NCBI RefSeq assembly: GCF_030684895.1
Contig: NZ_JAUXXP010000001.1
Coordinates: forward strand, 62,001-126,000
DNA length: 64,000 bases
DNA from: Pseudomonas sp.
GTDB taxonomy: Bacteria > Pseudomonadota > Gammaproteobacteria > Pseudomonadales > Pseudomonadaceae
Direction of reading: 5' to 3'
The stretch's first letter is position 1. Each line of letters opens with the position of its first letter. Shown piece by piece: positions 31,294-40,098 of this stretch. The notes beneath the pieces are model-generated. The model did not search any database. It was given only the letters and a program-made list of their open reading frames with translations, and had not been told where the DNA came from. A program made the translations under genes and the position numbers.

Positions 31294-32505
31294 ATGACTG
31301 CCCTGGCCAAGGCTCCGGAGATTTTGATCGCCGAAGCAGACCCCTGGACTGCCGATCTGCTCGTGCAACTGGTACTCGATGTGCGCGCCGATGCGCGGGT
31401 TATCCGAGTCAGCGATGGCGAGGCGGCGCTGGCCAAGTGCAAACGCCGCCTGCCCGCTTTGGTGATTGCCGATGGCGACCTGCCGGGCCTGGATGGTCTG
31501 GAATTACTGCGACAGTTGCGCCGCCATCCGCGCACTCCGGCGCTGCCATTTATCCTGATCAGCAGCCGTCTGGACGCCAGCAGCGTACGCGCCGCGCGAC
31601 CACTGGCTCCGGCGGCCTACCTGGCCAAGCCGTTCAATGCCGAACAACTGCGCCAGCGCCTGCTGGGCATACTCGGCAGCACCCCAGCCGACGAAACAAT
31701 GGTAGCCACACCACTGCTGGTCGACAGCCTGGATGACTACCTCAACGCGGTGCGTGAAGAGGGCCAGGGCGCGCCGTTGCTGGCCTCGGTACGCGACTCG
31801 GTGAGCCAGTGCCTGAATGGTGACGACAGCGACCTGCGCGAGCTGGAAGAAGTCTTTGCCCGCGACCCGCAGATCACTGCGCGACTGATCGCCGCCGCCA
31901 ACAGCGCCGCGCAGCACCAGGGCGCACCCTGCCAGACCCTCAGCCAAGCACTTCCACGCCTGGGCCTGGCGCGCACGCTGAACCTGGTATTGGGCATGGC
32001 CGTGCAACGCAATGCGCGGCTCAGCGACCCACGCCTGGCCGAGCTGGCCAGCAGTGCCTGGGACAGTGCCCAACGCAGCGCCGAACTGGCGCGCTGGCTG
32101 GCTGGCGAGCTGCAACTGGATGCCGAGCTGTGCTTTACCGCCGCGTTGCTGCACAACATCGGCGAGCTGGCCTTGCTGCGCAGCCTGCAGGATTGGCAAG
32201 ACGCCGGCGGCGTATTGCGCGATGAGGATATTCACCAGAGCTTCCAGCAACGCGCCGCCAGTTTCGGCTCGGCGCTGCGCATCCGCTGGCGCCTGCCGTT
32301 TGGCCTGCGTGAGCTGATCGCGGCGTTCTACAACCTCGGCAGTGGCGTATTTAGCCGCGAGGCGCTGGTGCTCAACCTGGTCTGCCAGGTGCTACGCCTG
32401 CGCAGCAACCAGTCGCCCAAAGAGCTGCGCGAGGAGCGCTGTGTACGCATGCTGCGCCTGGACCTCAGCCTGCTGGAGCGCATGCCGCTTGCAATCGCTA
32501 GCTGA
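31294..32505 (+). CDS. response regulator with C-terminal HDOD domain
   Basis: The ATG at 31294, with CTGAGG upstream, gives 403 residues. The N-terminal receiver domain (about 8-130) has the acidic pair EAD, the phosphoacceptor Asp in VIADGDLPGLDGLELL and the Lys in AYLAKPFNAEQL. The HDOD domain follows at about 175-390 (DPQITARLIAAANSAA, then AALLHNIGELALL); HDOD resembles HD hydrolases but lacks their full metal-binding set. Such proteins act as signalling scaffolds, often in biofilm or motility circuits. No kinase gene lies nearby, so the input is unknown. Confidence 0.85.
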   Translation: MTALAKAPEILIAEADPWTADLLVQLVLDVRADARVIRVSDGEAALAKCKRRLPALVIADGDLPGLDGLELLRQLRRHPRTPALPFILISSRLDASSVRAARPLAPAAYLAKPFNAEQLRQRLLGILGSTPADETMVATPLLVDSLDDYLNAVREEGQGAPLLASVRDSVSQCLNGDDSDLRELEEVFARDPQITARLIAAANSAAQHQGAPCQTLSQALPRLGLARTLNLVLGMAVQRNARLSDPRLAELASSAWDSAQRSAELARWLAGELQLDAELCFTAALLHNIGELALLRSLQDWQDAGGVLRDEDIHQSFQQRAASFGSALRIRWRLPFGLRELIAAFYNLGSGVFSREALVLNLVCQVLRLRSNQSPKELREERCVRMLRLDLSLLERMPLAIAS

Positions 32506-32521
32506 CTGCAGCGAACACGGA

Positions 32522-33394
32522 TCAGGCCAGGACCTCGGCCAGCAGATCGAAAACGATACGGATACGCCGCGCCGTGCGCAGCTCGCGGTGGGTGACCAGC
32601 CAGATCGGCAGTTGAAAGGGCGCGACATCCTCCAGCACGCGCACCATGCCCGGGGTTTCCCGCGCGATCTCCTCCATGATTGCGCCGATGCCCAGGCCCT
32701 GGCGGACCATTTCCCAGTAGGTGACGGAGTTATCTGCGTAGCTGCGAAAATTCGTGTTGCTCAGCAGCAGGCCTTGGCCGTGCAGGTGATGCAGGTAATG
32801 GCCGGCGCGGTCCAGGCCGATAAAGTCATGCTGCAAAGCCTCTTCGGCCGTACGCGGTAGGCCATGTACGCGCACCCAGCTCTCGGACGCGTAGAAGCCG
32901 GCGGAACTCTGCCGGACCAACCGACCAATCAGCTCCGGTTGTTCGGGGCGCACATGGCGGATGGCGATGTCGGCCTCACGGCGCAATAGGTCGCTGAAAC
33001 CGTCCGAAGCGACCACCTCAACCTGGATGCCGGGTGCCGCCTGGCGGATATGCAGGAGGATCTTCGGCATCAGGTACGCCGCCACCGCGTCGCTGGTGGC
33101 CACGGACACCACACCCTCCACCTCTTCCGAGCGCCCGGTGGCAGCGAGGCCCAACTCATGCGCCGCTGCGCCCATCACCCGGGCATGGCCCAACAACTCC
33201 TGCCCGGTGGTGGTCAGCGCCATGGCTTTGCCAACCCGCTCAAACAGCGTCACGCCCAGCGCCAGCTCCAGGGCGGCGACCTGGCGACTGAGGGTCGGTT
33301 GCGACTGGCCGAGTTTGCGCGCCGCCGCCGACAGCGAGCCGGTCTCTGCCGTCTCGAGAAAGGCGCGCAGTTGATTCCAATCGACCTTATCCAT
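32522..33394 (-). CDS. LysR-family transcriptional regulator
   Basis: About 290 residues from the ATG at 33394; an ATG at 33406 adds four residues and neither has a clear ribosome site. The helix-turn-helix is evident in FLETAETGSLSAAARKLGQS and QPTLSRQVAALE. The effector-binding domain follows a standard pattern (AVAAYLMPKILLHIRQAAPG, ADIAIRHVRPEQPELIGR). It is divergent from the methyltransferase gene at 33508 with 113 bases between starts, so that gene may be its target. The inducer cannot be read from the sequence. Confidence 0.85.
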   Translation of the reverse strand: MDKVDWNQLRAFLETAETGSLSAAARKLGQSQPTLSRQVAALELALGVTLFERVGKAMALTTTGQELLGHARVMGAAAHELGLAATGRSEEVEGVVSVATSDAVAAYLMPKILLHIRQAAPGIQVEVVASDGFSDLLRREADIAIRHVRPEQPELIGRLVRQSSAGFYASESWVRVHGLPRTAEEALQHDFIGLDRAGHYLHHLHGQGLLLSNTNFRSYADNSVTYWEMVRQGLGIGAIMEEIARETPGMVRVLEDVAPFQLPIWLVTHRELRTARRIRIVFDLLAEVLA

Positions 33395-33507
33395 ACGTAA
33401 ATGCATATGTTGTCTGCAATTTATCGCAATACCCTGTAGTGGTGCGCAAGGATAGCATTCGCACTGTTGTTGGCTCTCGCCTTACATCCATGCACAGGAC
33501 GCGCCCC

Positions 33508-34221
33508 ATGCACTCACCCCTCATCTCCGCCAGCGACCAACGCACTGCAGCTGCAACCTCTGCTGCCTTGATCAACAAGGCACGTTTCTGGAACCGGATT
33601 GCGCGCAAGTACGCGAGTGATCCGATTGCTGACCTGGCCGGTTACGAGCGGACGCTGCAGCGCGTACAAGCCTTGCTGTCGACGGAGAATGAGGTGCTGG
33701 AGATCGGTTGTGGCACCGGCTCCACCGCCCTGCGTCTGGCGCCCGCTACGCGGCGGCTGGTGGCCACCGATGTAGCCGAGCAGATGATTGCCATTGCATG
33801 CGCGAAACTCGCCAGCCAACCCATGCCACAGCTGCACTTCAAGGTGGCCGACGCCGACGCACCTGCGGCCGAGCAGGGTGCCTACGATGCCGTGCTGGCG
33901 TTCAACCTGTTGCATCTCGTGACGGATCTGCCGCAAGCGCTGAGCTCGGCCATTAATGCCCTTAAACCAGGCGGCTTACTGATCTCGAAGACACCCTGCC
34001 TGAATGAAATGAACCCACTGATCCCCAAGCTGGTCCTGCCGCTGCTGCGCGCCATCGGCAAAGCGCCGCCTGTGCTGTGTTTCGACGCCCGCCAGTTACA
34101 GGCAGCCATGACCGCGCAAGGTCTGCAAATCCTGGCCGTCGAGCGCCATGGCAGCAAGGGCAAAGACTGGCGGGTGTTTATCGTGGCGCGCAAGCCCAAT
34201 AGCCCGACGCTGGCGGCCTGA
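33508..34221 (+). CDS. class I SAM-dependent methyltransferase
   Basis: The ATG at 33508 gives 237 residues and is preceded by AGGAC; an ATG at 33490 would add six residues. The SAM-binding motif I is VLEIGCGTGSTALRL and motif II is the acidic VATDVAEQM; motif III occurs around AFNLLHLVTDLPQAL and LKPGGLLISKTPCLNEM. The fold is the UbiE/MenG type of small-molecule methyltransferase. The substrate is unknown. A LysR regulator is divergent from it, suggesting inducible expression. Confidence 0.85.
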   Translation: MHSPLISASDQRTAAATSAALINKARFWNRIARKYASDPIADLAGYERTLQRVQALLSTENEVLEIGCGTGSTALRLAPATRRLVATDVAEQMIAIACAKLASQPMPQLHFKVADADAPAAEQGAYDAVLAFNLLHLVTDLPQALSSAINALKPGGLLISKTPCLNEMNPLIPKLVLPLLRAIGKAPPVLCFDARQLQAAMTAQGLQILAVERHGSKGKDWRVFIVARKPNSPTLAA

Positions 34222-34264
34222 TCAACGCCTGCACAACCCACCGTACTTGACGATTTTTACCACC

Positions 34265-34290
34265 CGGACCTGCTGGTCCGTCCCTTTGTT
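34265..34290 (+). terminator. weak hairpin after the methyltransferase gene
   Basis: CGGACC-TGCT-GGTCCG forms a perfect six-pair hairpin followed by a T-rich but interrupted tail (TCCCTTTGTT). It may be a weak terminator; the tail is poorer than in the other terminators here. Confidence 0.4.
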
Positions 34291-34318
34291 GCACCCATAA
34301 AAAACATTGGAGCTTGCC

Positions 34319-34693
34319 ATGTACCTTCGCCCAATCACCGCACTGACCACCGCTTTCCTACTGTCCGGCTGCGCCGCCACCATCAACCAAAGCGGTCTGG
34401 AGCAACGCACGTCCCAGGCCATCGGCCAACCCACCGGGCAGTTCAGCATCACCGAGCGCACCGAAGAAACCGGCGGGCGCATCAACTACAACGTCAACAC
34501 CAAGGATGGCGGCACCTACCGCTGCTACATGTACTCGGCCACCAGTTTCCAGAAGGCCATGAGCTTTGGCATGACGCCACATTCGGACGCTATCTGCACG
34601 CCTATGGCAGGTACGCCAGCCGCTAGCGGGCAACGCAGCAATACGTCCGGCAGCACCTGCAATGCCCTGCTGCAAGCGGCAGGTCGATGCTGA
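34319..34693 (+). CDS. small lipoprotein, function unknown
   Basis: The ATG at 34319 has TTGGAG six bases upstream and gives 124 residues; the ORF begins earlier but without coding signs. The lipobox LLSGC puts the lipidated Cys near residue 18. The mature part has a two-strand, Thr-rich region (FSITERTEETGGRINYNVNT) with Cys residues further on, which could form a disulfide. I do not recognise the family. It is the first of four small exported-protein genes in a row (34319-36422). Confidence 0.65.
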   Translation: MYLRPITALTTAFLLSGCAATINQSGLEQRTSQAIGQPTGQFSITERTEETGGRINYNVNTKDGGTYRCYMYSATSFQKAMSFGMTPHSDAICTPMAGTPAASGQRSNTSGSTCNALLQAAGRC

Positions 34694-34790
34694 TTGCCCG
34701 GGTTTCCCGGTCAGACATGGCCGGGAATTGCGCTCACTACACTCGACAGCGCTGATGATTTGCGCGGTCACTCATCGGGGTGTTAATGCC

Positions 34791-35282
34791 ATGAAAAAAC
34801 TGCTCCCTCACCTCCCTCTGCTATTGACTCTGCTAGTGCATGCAGATGCCCGCGCTGAAGGGCGCTGTCCCGATGGTTATTTTCCAATTGGTGGCGGTAG
34901 CGCCGGCTGGGAAGGCTGTGCGCCGATGGGGCCCGGAGCCGATGGCGCGCAAGAACCGCAACCCCAGTTGGAAACACGCTGGGGCGCGGTGGCGACTGCT
35001 GATGGTGCCTTGGGTGTTGCTGCCGGTCAGGCGTCCCAAGAAAGTGCCGAGCAGCATGCGCTGGCTCATTGCCAAACCCACTCCGAAGGCAAGGTCTGTA
35101 AGGTTCTTATCGCTTACTACAACCAGTGCGTCGCAGTCGCCTGGGGCGATGCAGGCAGCCTTTGGGCACGCTCGCCTGACGTATATGACGCGGAAGATAT
35201 GGCACTGAGTAATTGCCAGCAGAAAACCACTAACTGCGACATCTACTACTCAGCCTGCAGTTATGCCGAACGCGTGCAGTGA
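34791..35282 (+). CDS. secreted DUF4189 protein, copy 1
   Basis: A 163-residue protein with a signal peptide (cleavage near ARA). A Cys-rich segment (CPDGYFPIGGGSAGWEGCAP) precedes the DUF4189 domain, which starts at RWGAVATADGALGVAAGQ and continues ESAEQHALAHCQTHSEGKVC and then AYYNQCVAVAWGD. Conserved Cys residues suggest disulfides. The family is thought to include small periplasmic or secreted beta proteins; the role is unknown. The upstream 50 bases and the protein are duplicated in the next gene. Confidence 0.8.
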   Translation: MKKLLPHLPLLLTLLVHADARAEGRCPDGYFPIGGGSAGWEGCAPMGPGADGAQEPQPQLETRWGAVATADGALGVAAGQASQESAEQHALAHCQTHSEGKVCKVLIAYYNQCVAVAWGDAGSLWARSPDVYDAEDMALSNCQQKTTNCDIYYSACSYAERVQ

Positions 35283-35433
35283 GCAGCTTGGTATTACTCC
35301 CTGTTTTAGTGCTGACCAGAAGTAGAGGTCAGGCCCCGAGGGCAAACTTCTGTTATGTAAACTAAAGGGGGCGAAGTGATGTATTTCAATCGTACTGATG
35401 ATTTGAGCGGTCAATCGTTTGGATGTTGATGCC

Positions 35434-35931
35434 ATGAAAAAATTACCTCTTTACCTCCCTCTGCTGATTGTTCTGCTGATACATGCAGATGCCCGCGCCG
35501 AAGGGCGCTGTCCAGATGGCTATTTTCCAATTGGTGGCGGTAGCGCCGGCTGGGAAGGCTGTGCGCCTATGGGATCAGACGCGGGGACAGGGACAGCGGA
35601 GGAGCCGGAGCCTCAGTGGGAAACACGTTGGGGCGCGGTCGCTACCACAGATGGAGCGATGGGCGTTGCGGCCGGTCAGGAATCCGAAGAAAGCGCCAAG
35701 CAACAAGCATTGTCCGAATGTCAAACTCACTCCCAAGGCAAGCCCTGCGAGGTACGCATCGCCTACTACAATCAGTGCGTTGCGGTCGCCTGGGGTGATG
35801 CCGGGAGTCGCATGACCCGCTCGCCCGATCTGAAGGATGCGGAAGAGACGGCACTGCGTAATTGTGAAAAGACTACAACCAACTGCGACCTCTATTATTC
35901 CGCATGCAGTTATGCCGAACGCGTGCAGTGA
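35434..35931 (+). CDS. secreted DUF4189 protein, copy 2
   Basis: A 165-residue paralogue of the preceding gene, started at the MKKL Met (35434), since the alignment to copy 1 begins there; a GTG/ATG start at 35419 would add five residues. Almost every landmark is shared, including GRCPDGYFPIGGGSAGWEGC and the ending YYSACSYAERVQ. The two differ mainly in the linker after GCAPMG and in the middle of the DUF4189 domain. The upstream leader (ACTGATGATTTG, then CGGTCA) is also shared, so the duplication included the promoter-proximal region. Confidence 0.8.
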   Translation: MKKLPLYLPLLIVLLIHADARAEGRCPDGYFPIGGGSAGWEGCAPMGSDAGTGTAEEPEPQWETRWGAVATTDGAMGVAAGQESEESAKQQALSECQTHSQGKPCEVRIAYYNQCVAVAWGDAGSRMTRSPDLKDAEETALRNCEKTTTNCDLYYSACSYAERVQ

Positions 35932-36011
35932 TGTGTGCGCTATAGATGACGTGCCCGCTCGCTCATTGAAGAGTTATATCCGCATACTCTTCAGACAATT
36001 GGAAAGTAAAA

Positions 36012-36422
36012 ATGAAAGCAAAAAAAATCGGCATAGTTCTATTTGCCGCCATTGCACTTGCGGGCTGCGCCACCAGCCAGAATGTCCATATATACACGTC
36101 GGAAGAACAAGCGGGGATGACGGCGGACGGTGCTATCGCGACAATGCTTACGCCCTCAGAATTACGGAGCCACTTTGAGAATGCTGGCAAGGTTGCTAAG
36201 CCAACCGGGCATGTCTCCTACTGCAATGCAGGTGTCATGAGTGGCTCAGCAAGAAGTGATGCACTCGCGACCATTGGTGGTGTATGTGGTGGTGCAGATC
36301 AATTCACCATTGTGCGTGCTGTACCTATGCTGGATGCAGTCAGCACTTCAGTTGGAACCAGTTGCACGCGTTCCGAGATGATTATTTTCAGGTGCACCGG
36401 CGTGCAACCTAAACAACAGTAA
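36012..36422 (+). CDS. small lipoprotein, function unknown, lower GC than neighbours
   Basis: The 136-residue product starts MKAKKIG with a lipobox LAGC (Cys about residue 19). The mature part contains YCNAGVMSGSARSD and CGGADQF segments and two further Cys residues near the C-terminus (SCTRSEMIIFRCTG), so disulfides are probable. The third-position base use looks less GC-rich than in neighbouring genes, which may mean late acquisition. I do not recognise the family. It follows the DUF4189 pair. Confidence 0.6.
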   Translation: MKAKKIGIVLFAAIALAGCATSQNVHIYTSEEQAGMTADGAIATMLTPSELRSHFENAGKVAKPTGHVSYCNAGVMSGSARSDALATIGGVCGGADQFTIVRAVPMLDAVSTSVGTSCTRSEMIIFRCTGVQPKQQ

Positions 36423-36496
36423 TTTTAGACTGCAGCACAAACTCACGGCCGTGACCTACCTTTTTCTCATTCGGAACAATAGAGAAGTAAATAATA

Positions 36497-39388
36497 TCAA
36501 GGGCGGTCAAGAACCAGCTGCATCTGCACTTCACCCTGGGCGCTATCGGCCAGCTGAGTCAACGGCTGCGGATGGCCAATAAAATAACCCTGGGCATAGT
36601 CGAGCCCCAGTGCGCGTACGCAGTCGAGGGTGGCCTGGGTTTCGACAAACTCGGCCACCGTACTCAAGCCCAGCTGGTTAGCAATCTGCTGCATCGAACC
36701 GACCATGGCCTGGTTGATCGGGTCGCTCTCCAGGCCGCGGATAAAGCTGCCGTCGATCTTCACGATATCCAGCGGCAGATGGCGCAGGTAGGCGTAGGAG
36801 GCGAAGCCGCTGCCGAAGTCGTCCAGCGCCACTTTCAGGCCCAGGCTGCGCAGCTGTTTGATCCACTGCGATGACACCCCCAGCTCACCCAGGGCGACCA
36901 TTTCGGTTACCTCGATGCACAGCTTGTGCGCCGGCAGGTTGTGCCGCAGCAGCTCGCTGTGGAGCATTTCGTGGAAGTGCGCGTTAAGCAGCGAGCTGGC
37001 AGTCAGGTTGAAGTTCACCTGGGCCAGTTGCTGCACATGCCGCGGGTTGTCCGCCAGCCATTGCAGCAGGCGCATCACCACCCAGCGGTCGATAGCGCCG
37101 AGAAAGCCGTAGCGCTCGGCCGCACCGAGGAACTGCCCTGGGCTGACCCACTCGCCGCTGATCGGGTCGTGGTAGCGCAGCAGCACTTCATAACGCAGGC
37201 CGTCGCTGTCGCCCTGCAGCGCCACCACCGGCTGGTAGAACAGCTCGAAGTGGCCCAGCTCGATGGCCTCGCGCAGGCGGGTGATCCATTGCAGCTGGCG
37301 TTGATGTTCCAGCAGCACGCCATCGGCCGGGTTGAACTGCTGCACGCGGTTACGGCCCAGGTGCTTGGCCAGTTGGCTGGCGCTGTCGGCCCAGTTCAGT
37401 GCGGTCTCCCAGTCGCTGACGCCGCTGTCCAGCTCCAGCATGCCGATACTGGCCTGCACGCGAAACGGTCGACCCTGCCAGCTGAAGACGAATTGCTCGA
37501 CGCAGTGGCGCAGGCTCTCGGCATGTTCCAGGGCAGCTGCGTTATTGATCTCACGCAACAGCACGGCGAATTCGTCGCCACCAATGCGTGCCAGTTCGGC
37601 ATGCCGCGGCAGCTGGTGCAACAGGTGGCTGGATAGCTGGCGCAGCAGCTGATCGCCGGCCGAATGTCCGCAGAGGTCGTTGACCTGCTTGAACTGATCC
37701 AAATCCAGGCACAGCAGGTGGCTGAAGCGCGGCTTGCCCTGGCCTTTGAGACTTTCACGCAGCAGGCGCTCTAGCTCGCGGCGGTTGAGCAGACCGGTCA
37801 GCGAATCATGCGCGGCCAGGTACTGCAGGCGCTCTTCCAGGGCGCGGCGCTCACTGAGGTCGACCACGATGCCTTCGATGCAGTCCTGGGTCGGGCGCAG
37901 GTGCAGCGACAGATAGACCCAATGGCTCTGCCCGTCGCGTCCATGGATCTGACACTCCTGACTGATCGCCGGCTGCTCGTTGTGCAGCTGCGCCACCTGC
38001 GCGGCCCATTGCTCCGCGCCTAACAGCTGCTGCATGGACAGCTCGCGGCTATCCTGCGCCAGCCCCAGCAGCGCGACAAAACTCGGGTTGGCCTCGATCA
38101 GCGCACCACTGCGGGTGCAGCGGAAAATCCCCTCGCCGCTGCTGCTGAACAGCGCCTGGTATTGCTGCAGATTGCCCAGTGCCTGGGCCTTGCTGTGCAG
38201 CAGGGCGCGGCGAATCTGCTCCAGCTGTTTGTCGAGGATGCCGCCAAACAGCAGCATGCTCAGCACCGGCAGGTAGGCGTGCATGTAATTGAAGCCCGGC
38301 GGCAGCGGAATCACCCCACTGCGTCCCAGTGGCACCAACAGCATCAGCAGCAGCGCCGAGCTCCAGCACAGCAGGTAGGCGCTGGCGTAAGGCCGGCGCT
38401 GGCGCACGCCGAGGATCAGCAGCAACAGCTGGAACAGCCCGTTAAGCAGGATCAGCACGTTCAGCGTCTGGTAGGAGCGGAAGTGGCCGTAGCTGACAAT
38501 GGTCCAGCCGCACACCAGCAGGGTCACGGCAAACAGCGCGTTGCGCAAATGGCGCACGCGACCCAGTTCAAGCTTCAGCGAGCTGGCGAGAAACAGGCTG
38601 CTGAAAATCAGCATGCCGGGGTTGGCCAGGTTGGCCATCTGGGCCGACAGCCAGACCCACTGTGGCCACAACAGGCTGGTGATGCCATGCAGGCTGGCGT
38701 TGTACAGCGCCACGCTGGCCACCGTCAGGCAGAACCACACCAACTGCGTTTCGCGCAGGGCGCTGAACTTCACCAGAAAGAACAGCGCCAGGCTGAGCAG
38801 CGCACCCAGCAGCAGGCCGCTGCGCATCCAGTGCTCGGCCAGCAATAGCGGACTTTGCTCGGCTGCCACCAACTGCATCGGCACACTCACCGCCGAGCCG
38901 CTTTGCACCCGCAGTAATAACGTGTGCGAGCCCTCACCAAGGCGCGGCAGGTTGAGCATAAAGTGCGGCGAGGGCGCGCCACGCTCGAGAAAATCGCGGT
39001 GGTCGCCGCTGTAGAAGGGCGCGATCAGCCGTTCGCGGTCATACAGCCAGACTTCGATGTCGTCGAGAAAAGGCCGGTCGATGATCAGATCAAGGCGTTC
39101 GGCCACCGGCGCATCGAGGCGAAATGCCAGCCACCAGGCGCTGGCCGAGTAACCCAGGCGCGGCACACCATCAATCCGTTTGCCTTCGCTGGCAATGCGC
39201 TGCTGCACCTCGCCGGCGGTCAGGTTACCGCTGGGGTCTTCCAGCACCAGGCTGGCGGGCACCTCCACCGGTTGCTTGAGCTGTTCACTGCTCAGCACCA
39301 GCAATGGCAGCTCGGCAAACGCCTGGGCGCTGCCCAGTGCAAAGCAGAGCAGCGCAGCCAGCAAGGGAAGGTTGAGCAGACGGTGCAT
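36497..39388 (-). CDS. membrane GGDEF-EAL protein with 7TMR-DISM sensor
   Basis: 963 residues with a signal peptide, a periplasmic 7TMR-DISMED2 sensor (about 30-180, with SASAWWLAFRLDAP and RPFLDDIEVWLYDRER), a block of seven membrane helices (about 185-395) and a PAS segment (about 405-520). The GGDEF domain has an intact GGDEF at about 603-607, but an RHAE in place of the RxxD inhibitory site. The EAL domain starts at EVLLR (about 734), with EVTE, DDFGSGFASY, KIDGSF and VAEFVET, so the metal and catalytic residues appear intact. The DISMED2 fold often binds carbohydrate or other small ligands. The BLUF gene lies 84 bases upstream on the same strand. Confidence 0.9.
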   Translation of the reverse strand: MHRLLNLPLLAALLCFALGSAQAFAELPLLVLSSEQLKQPVEVPASLVLEDPSGNLTAGEVQQRIASEGKRIDGVPRLGYSASAWWLAFRLDAPVAERLDLIIDRPFLDDIEVWLYDRERLIAPFYSGDHRDFLERGAPSPHFMLNLPRLGEGSHTLLLRVQSGSAVSVPMQLVAAEQSPLLLAEHWMRSGLLLGALLSLALFFLVKFSALRETQLVWFCLTVASVALYNASLHGITSLLWPQWVWLSAQMANLANPGMLIFSSLFLASSLKLELGRVRHLRNALFAVTLLVCGWTIVSYGHFRSYQTLNVLILLNGLFQLLLLILGVRQRRPYASAYLLCWSSALLLMLLVPLGRSGVIPLPPGFNYMHAYLPVLSMLLFGGILDKQLEQIRRALLHSKAQALGNLQQYQALFSSSGEGIFRCTRSGALIEANPSFVALLGLAQDSRELSMQQLLGAEQWAAQVAQLHNEQPAISQECQIHGRDGQSHWVYLSLHLRPTQDCIEGIVVDLSERRALEERLQYLAAHDSLTGLLNRRELERLLRESLKGQGKPRFSHLLCLDLDQFKQVNDLCGHSAGDQLLRQLSSHLLHQLPRHAELARIGGDEFAVLLREINNAAALEHAESLRHCVEQFVFSWQGRPFRVQASIGMLELDSGVSDWETALNWADSASQLAKHLGRNRVQQFNPADGVLLEHQRQLQWITRLREAIELGHFELFYQPVVALQGDSDGLRYEVLLRYHDPISGEWVSPGQFLGAAERYGFLGAIDRWVVMRLLQWLADNPRHVQQLAQVNFNLTASSLLNAHFHEMLHSELLRHNLPAHKLCIEVTEMVALGELGVSSQWIKQLRSLGLKVALDDFGSGFASYAYLRHLPLDIVKIDGSFIRGLESDPINQAMVGSMQQIANQLGLSTVAEFVETQATLDCVRALGLDYAQGYFIGHPQPLTQLADSAQGEVQMQLVLDRP

Positions 39389-39472
39389 CCTGGCGCCTCA
39401 ATAAACTGCGAGGTGCGCCAAGGCTCAGGGTGAACACAGCTCGCCTGCTAAGCGAGTTGACGCTCGGGAATT

Positions 39473-39907
39473 CTAGCTGAGAACTGGCGATTTGATTGCG
39501 CTGACGGTCTCACTCAGCTCCAGCAGCAGGCCGGTAATTTGCTCGGCGCTCATGTTGAACGGATCAAAGCGGTCGCTGGCCGAATATTTCAGAAACAACT
39601 CGCGGTTGGCCTGCTTGGCCCCGGCCCAGCCCATGCTCCAGCTGCTGTAACGGCGCATGCTGATTTCGGCGTAGTCGAGGATGGTCAGGTCCTTGTGCCG
39701 GCTGTCATCCGCCAACCGGTTGTACAAGGCGTTCACCTCGGCACGCGGCCCTTCGAGTGCTTGCAGAAAGATATCGGCGTTGCAGCAGAGTATCCCGGTC
39801 AGGCCTTTGCCTGGGTTGTTGCGCTGTGAACTGTCGAGAATCTCGCGGATCAGCTCGGAAGAAACGCTATGACTGGCACGGCTGGCATAGGTAAGGCGGA
39901 CTAACAT
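39473..39907 (-). CDS. BLUF-domain blue-light photoreceptor
   Basis: A 144-residue stand-alone BLUF protein. The flavin-site residues are all visible: Y7 (LTYAS), N30/N31 (QRNNPGKGLTGIL), Q49 (FLQALEG), and the W90/M92 pair (YSSWSMGW), matching Tyr21, Asn45, Gln63, Trp104 and Met106 of AppA. The C-terminal 45 residues form the helices that usually relay the signal. It has no output domain, so it must act by contacting another protein. The neighbouring cyclic di-GMP enzyme gene, on the same strand 84 bases away, is a reasonable candidate partner. Confidence 0.9.
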   Translation of the reverse strand: MLVRLTYASRASHSVSSELIREILDSSQRNNPGKGLTGILCCNADIFLQALEGPRAEVNALYNRLADDSRHKDLTILDYAEISMRRYSSWSMGWAGAKQANRELFLKYSASDRFDPFNMSAEQITGLLLELSETVSAIKSPVLS

Positions 39908-39961
39908 AAGCAGATCCTCGCAGGCGGCGGGCAGGGTAACAGCTGCAGATTCTGCATTACT

Positions 39962-39978
39962 TGTATAGGATCTGTATA
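39962..39978. promoter_or_regulatory. TGTATA direct repeat between BLUF gene and arsS
   Basis: TGTATA occurs at 39962-39967 and again at 39973-39978, one helical turn apart, in the divergent intergenic region. TGTA-rich repeats are typical of light-responsive MerR regulators of the LitR type, but spacing and orientation do not match a defined site well. Confidence 0.3.
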
Positions 39979-40098
39979 ACTAATTACGCAACATTCTTCT
40001 GCCTGCGTGCGTAACAAAAACCCTCGGCCACTCTCTATAGTGGCTACTTAGCGGCTGACACAATCAGCCGGCGCGCCAGCATCAAGGAACCCAACACC

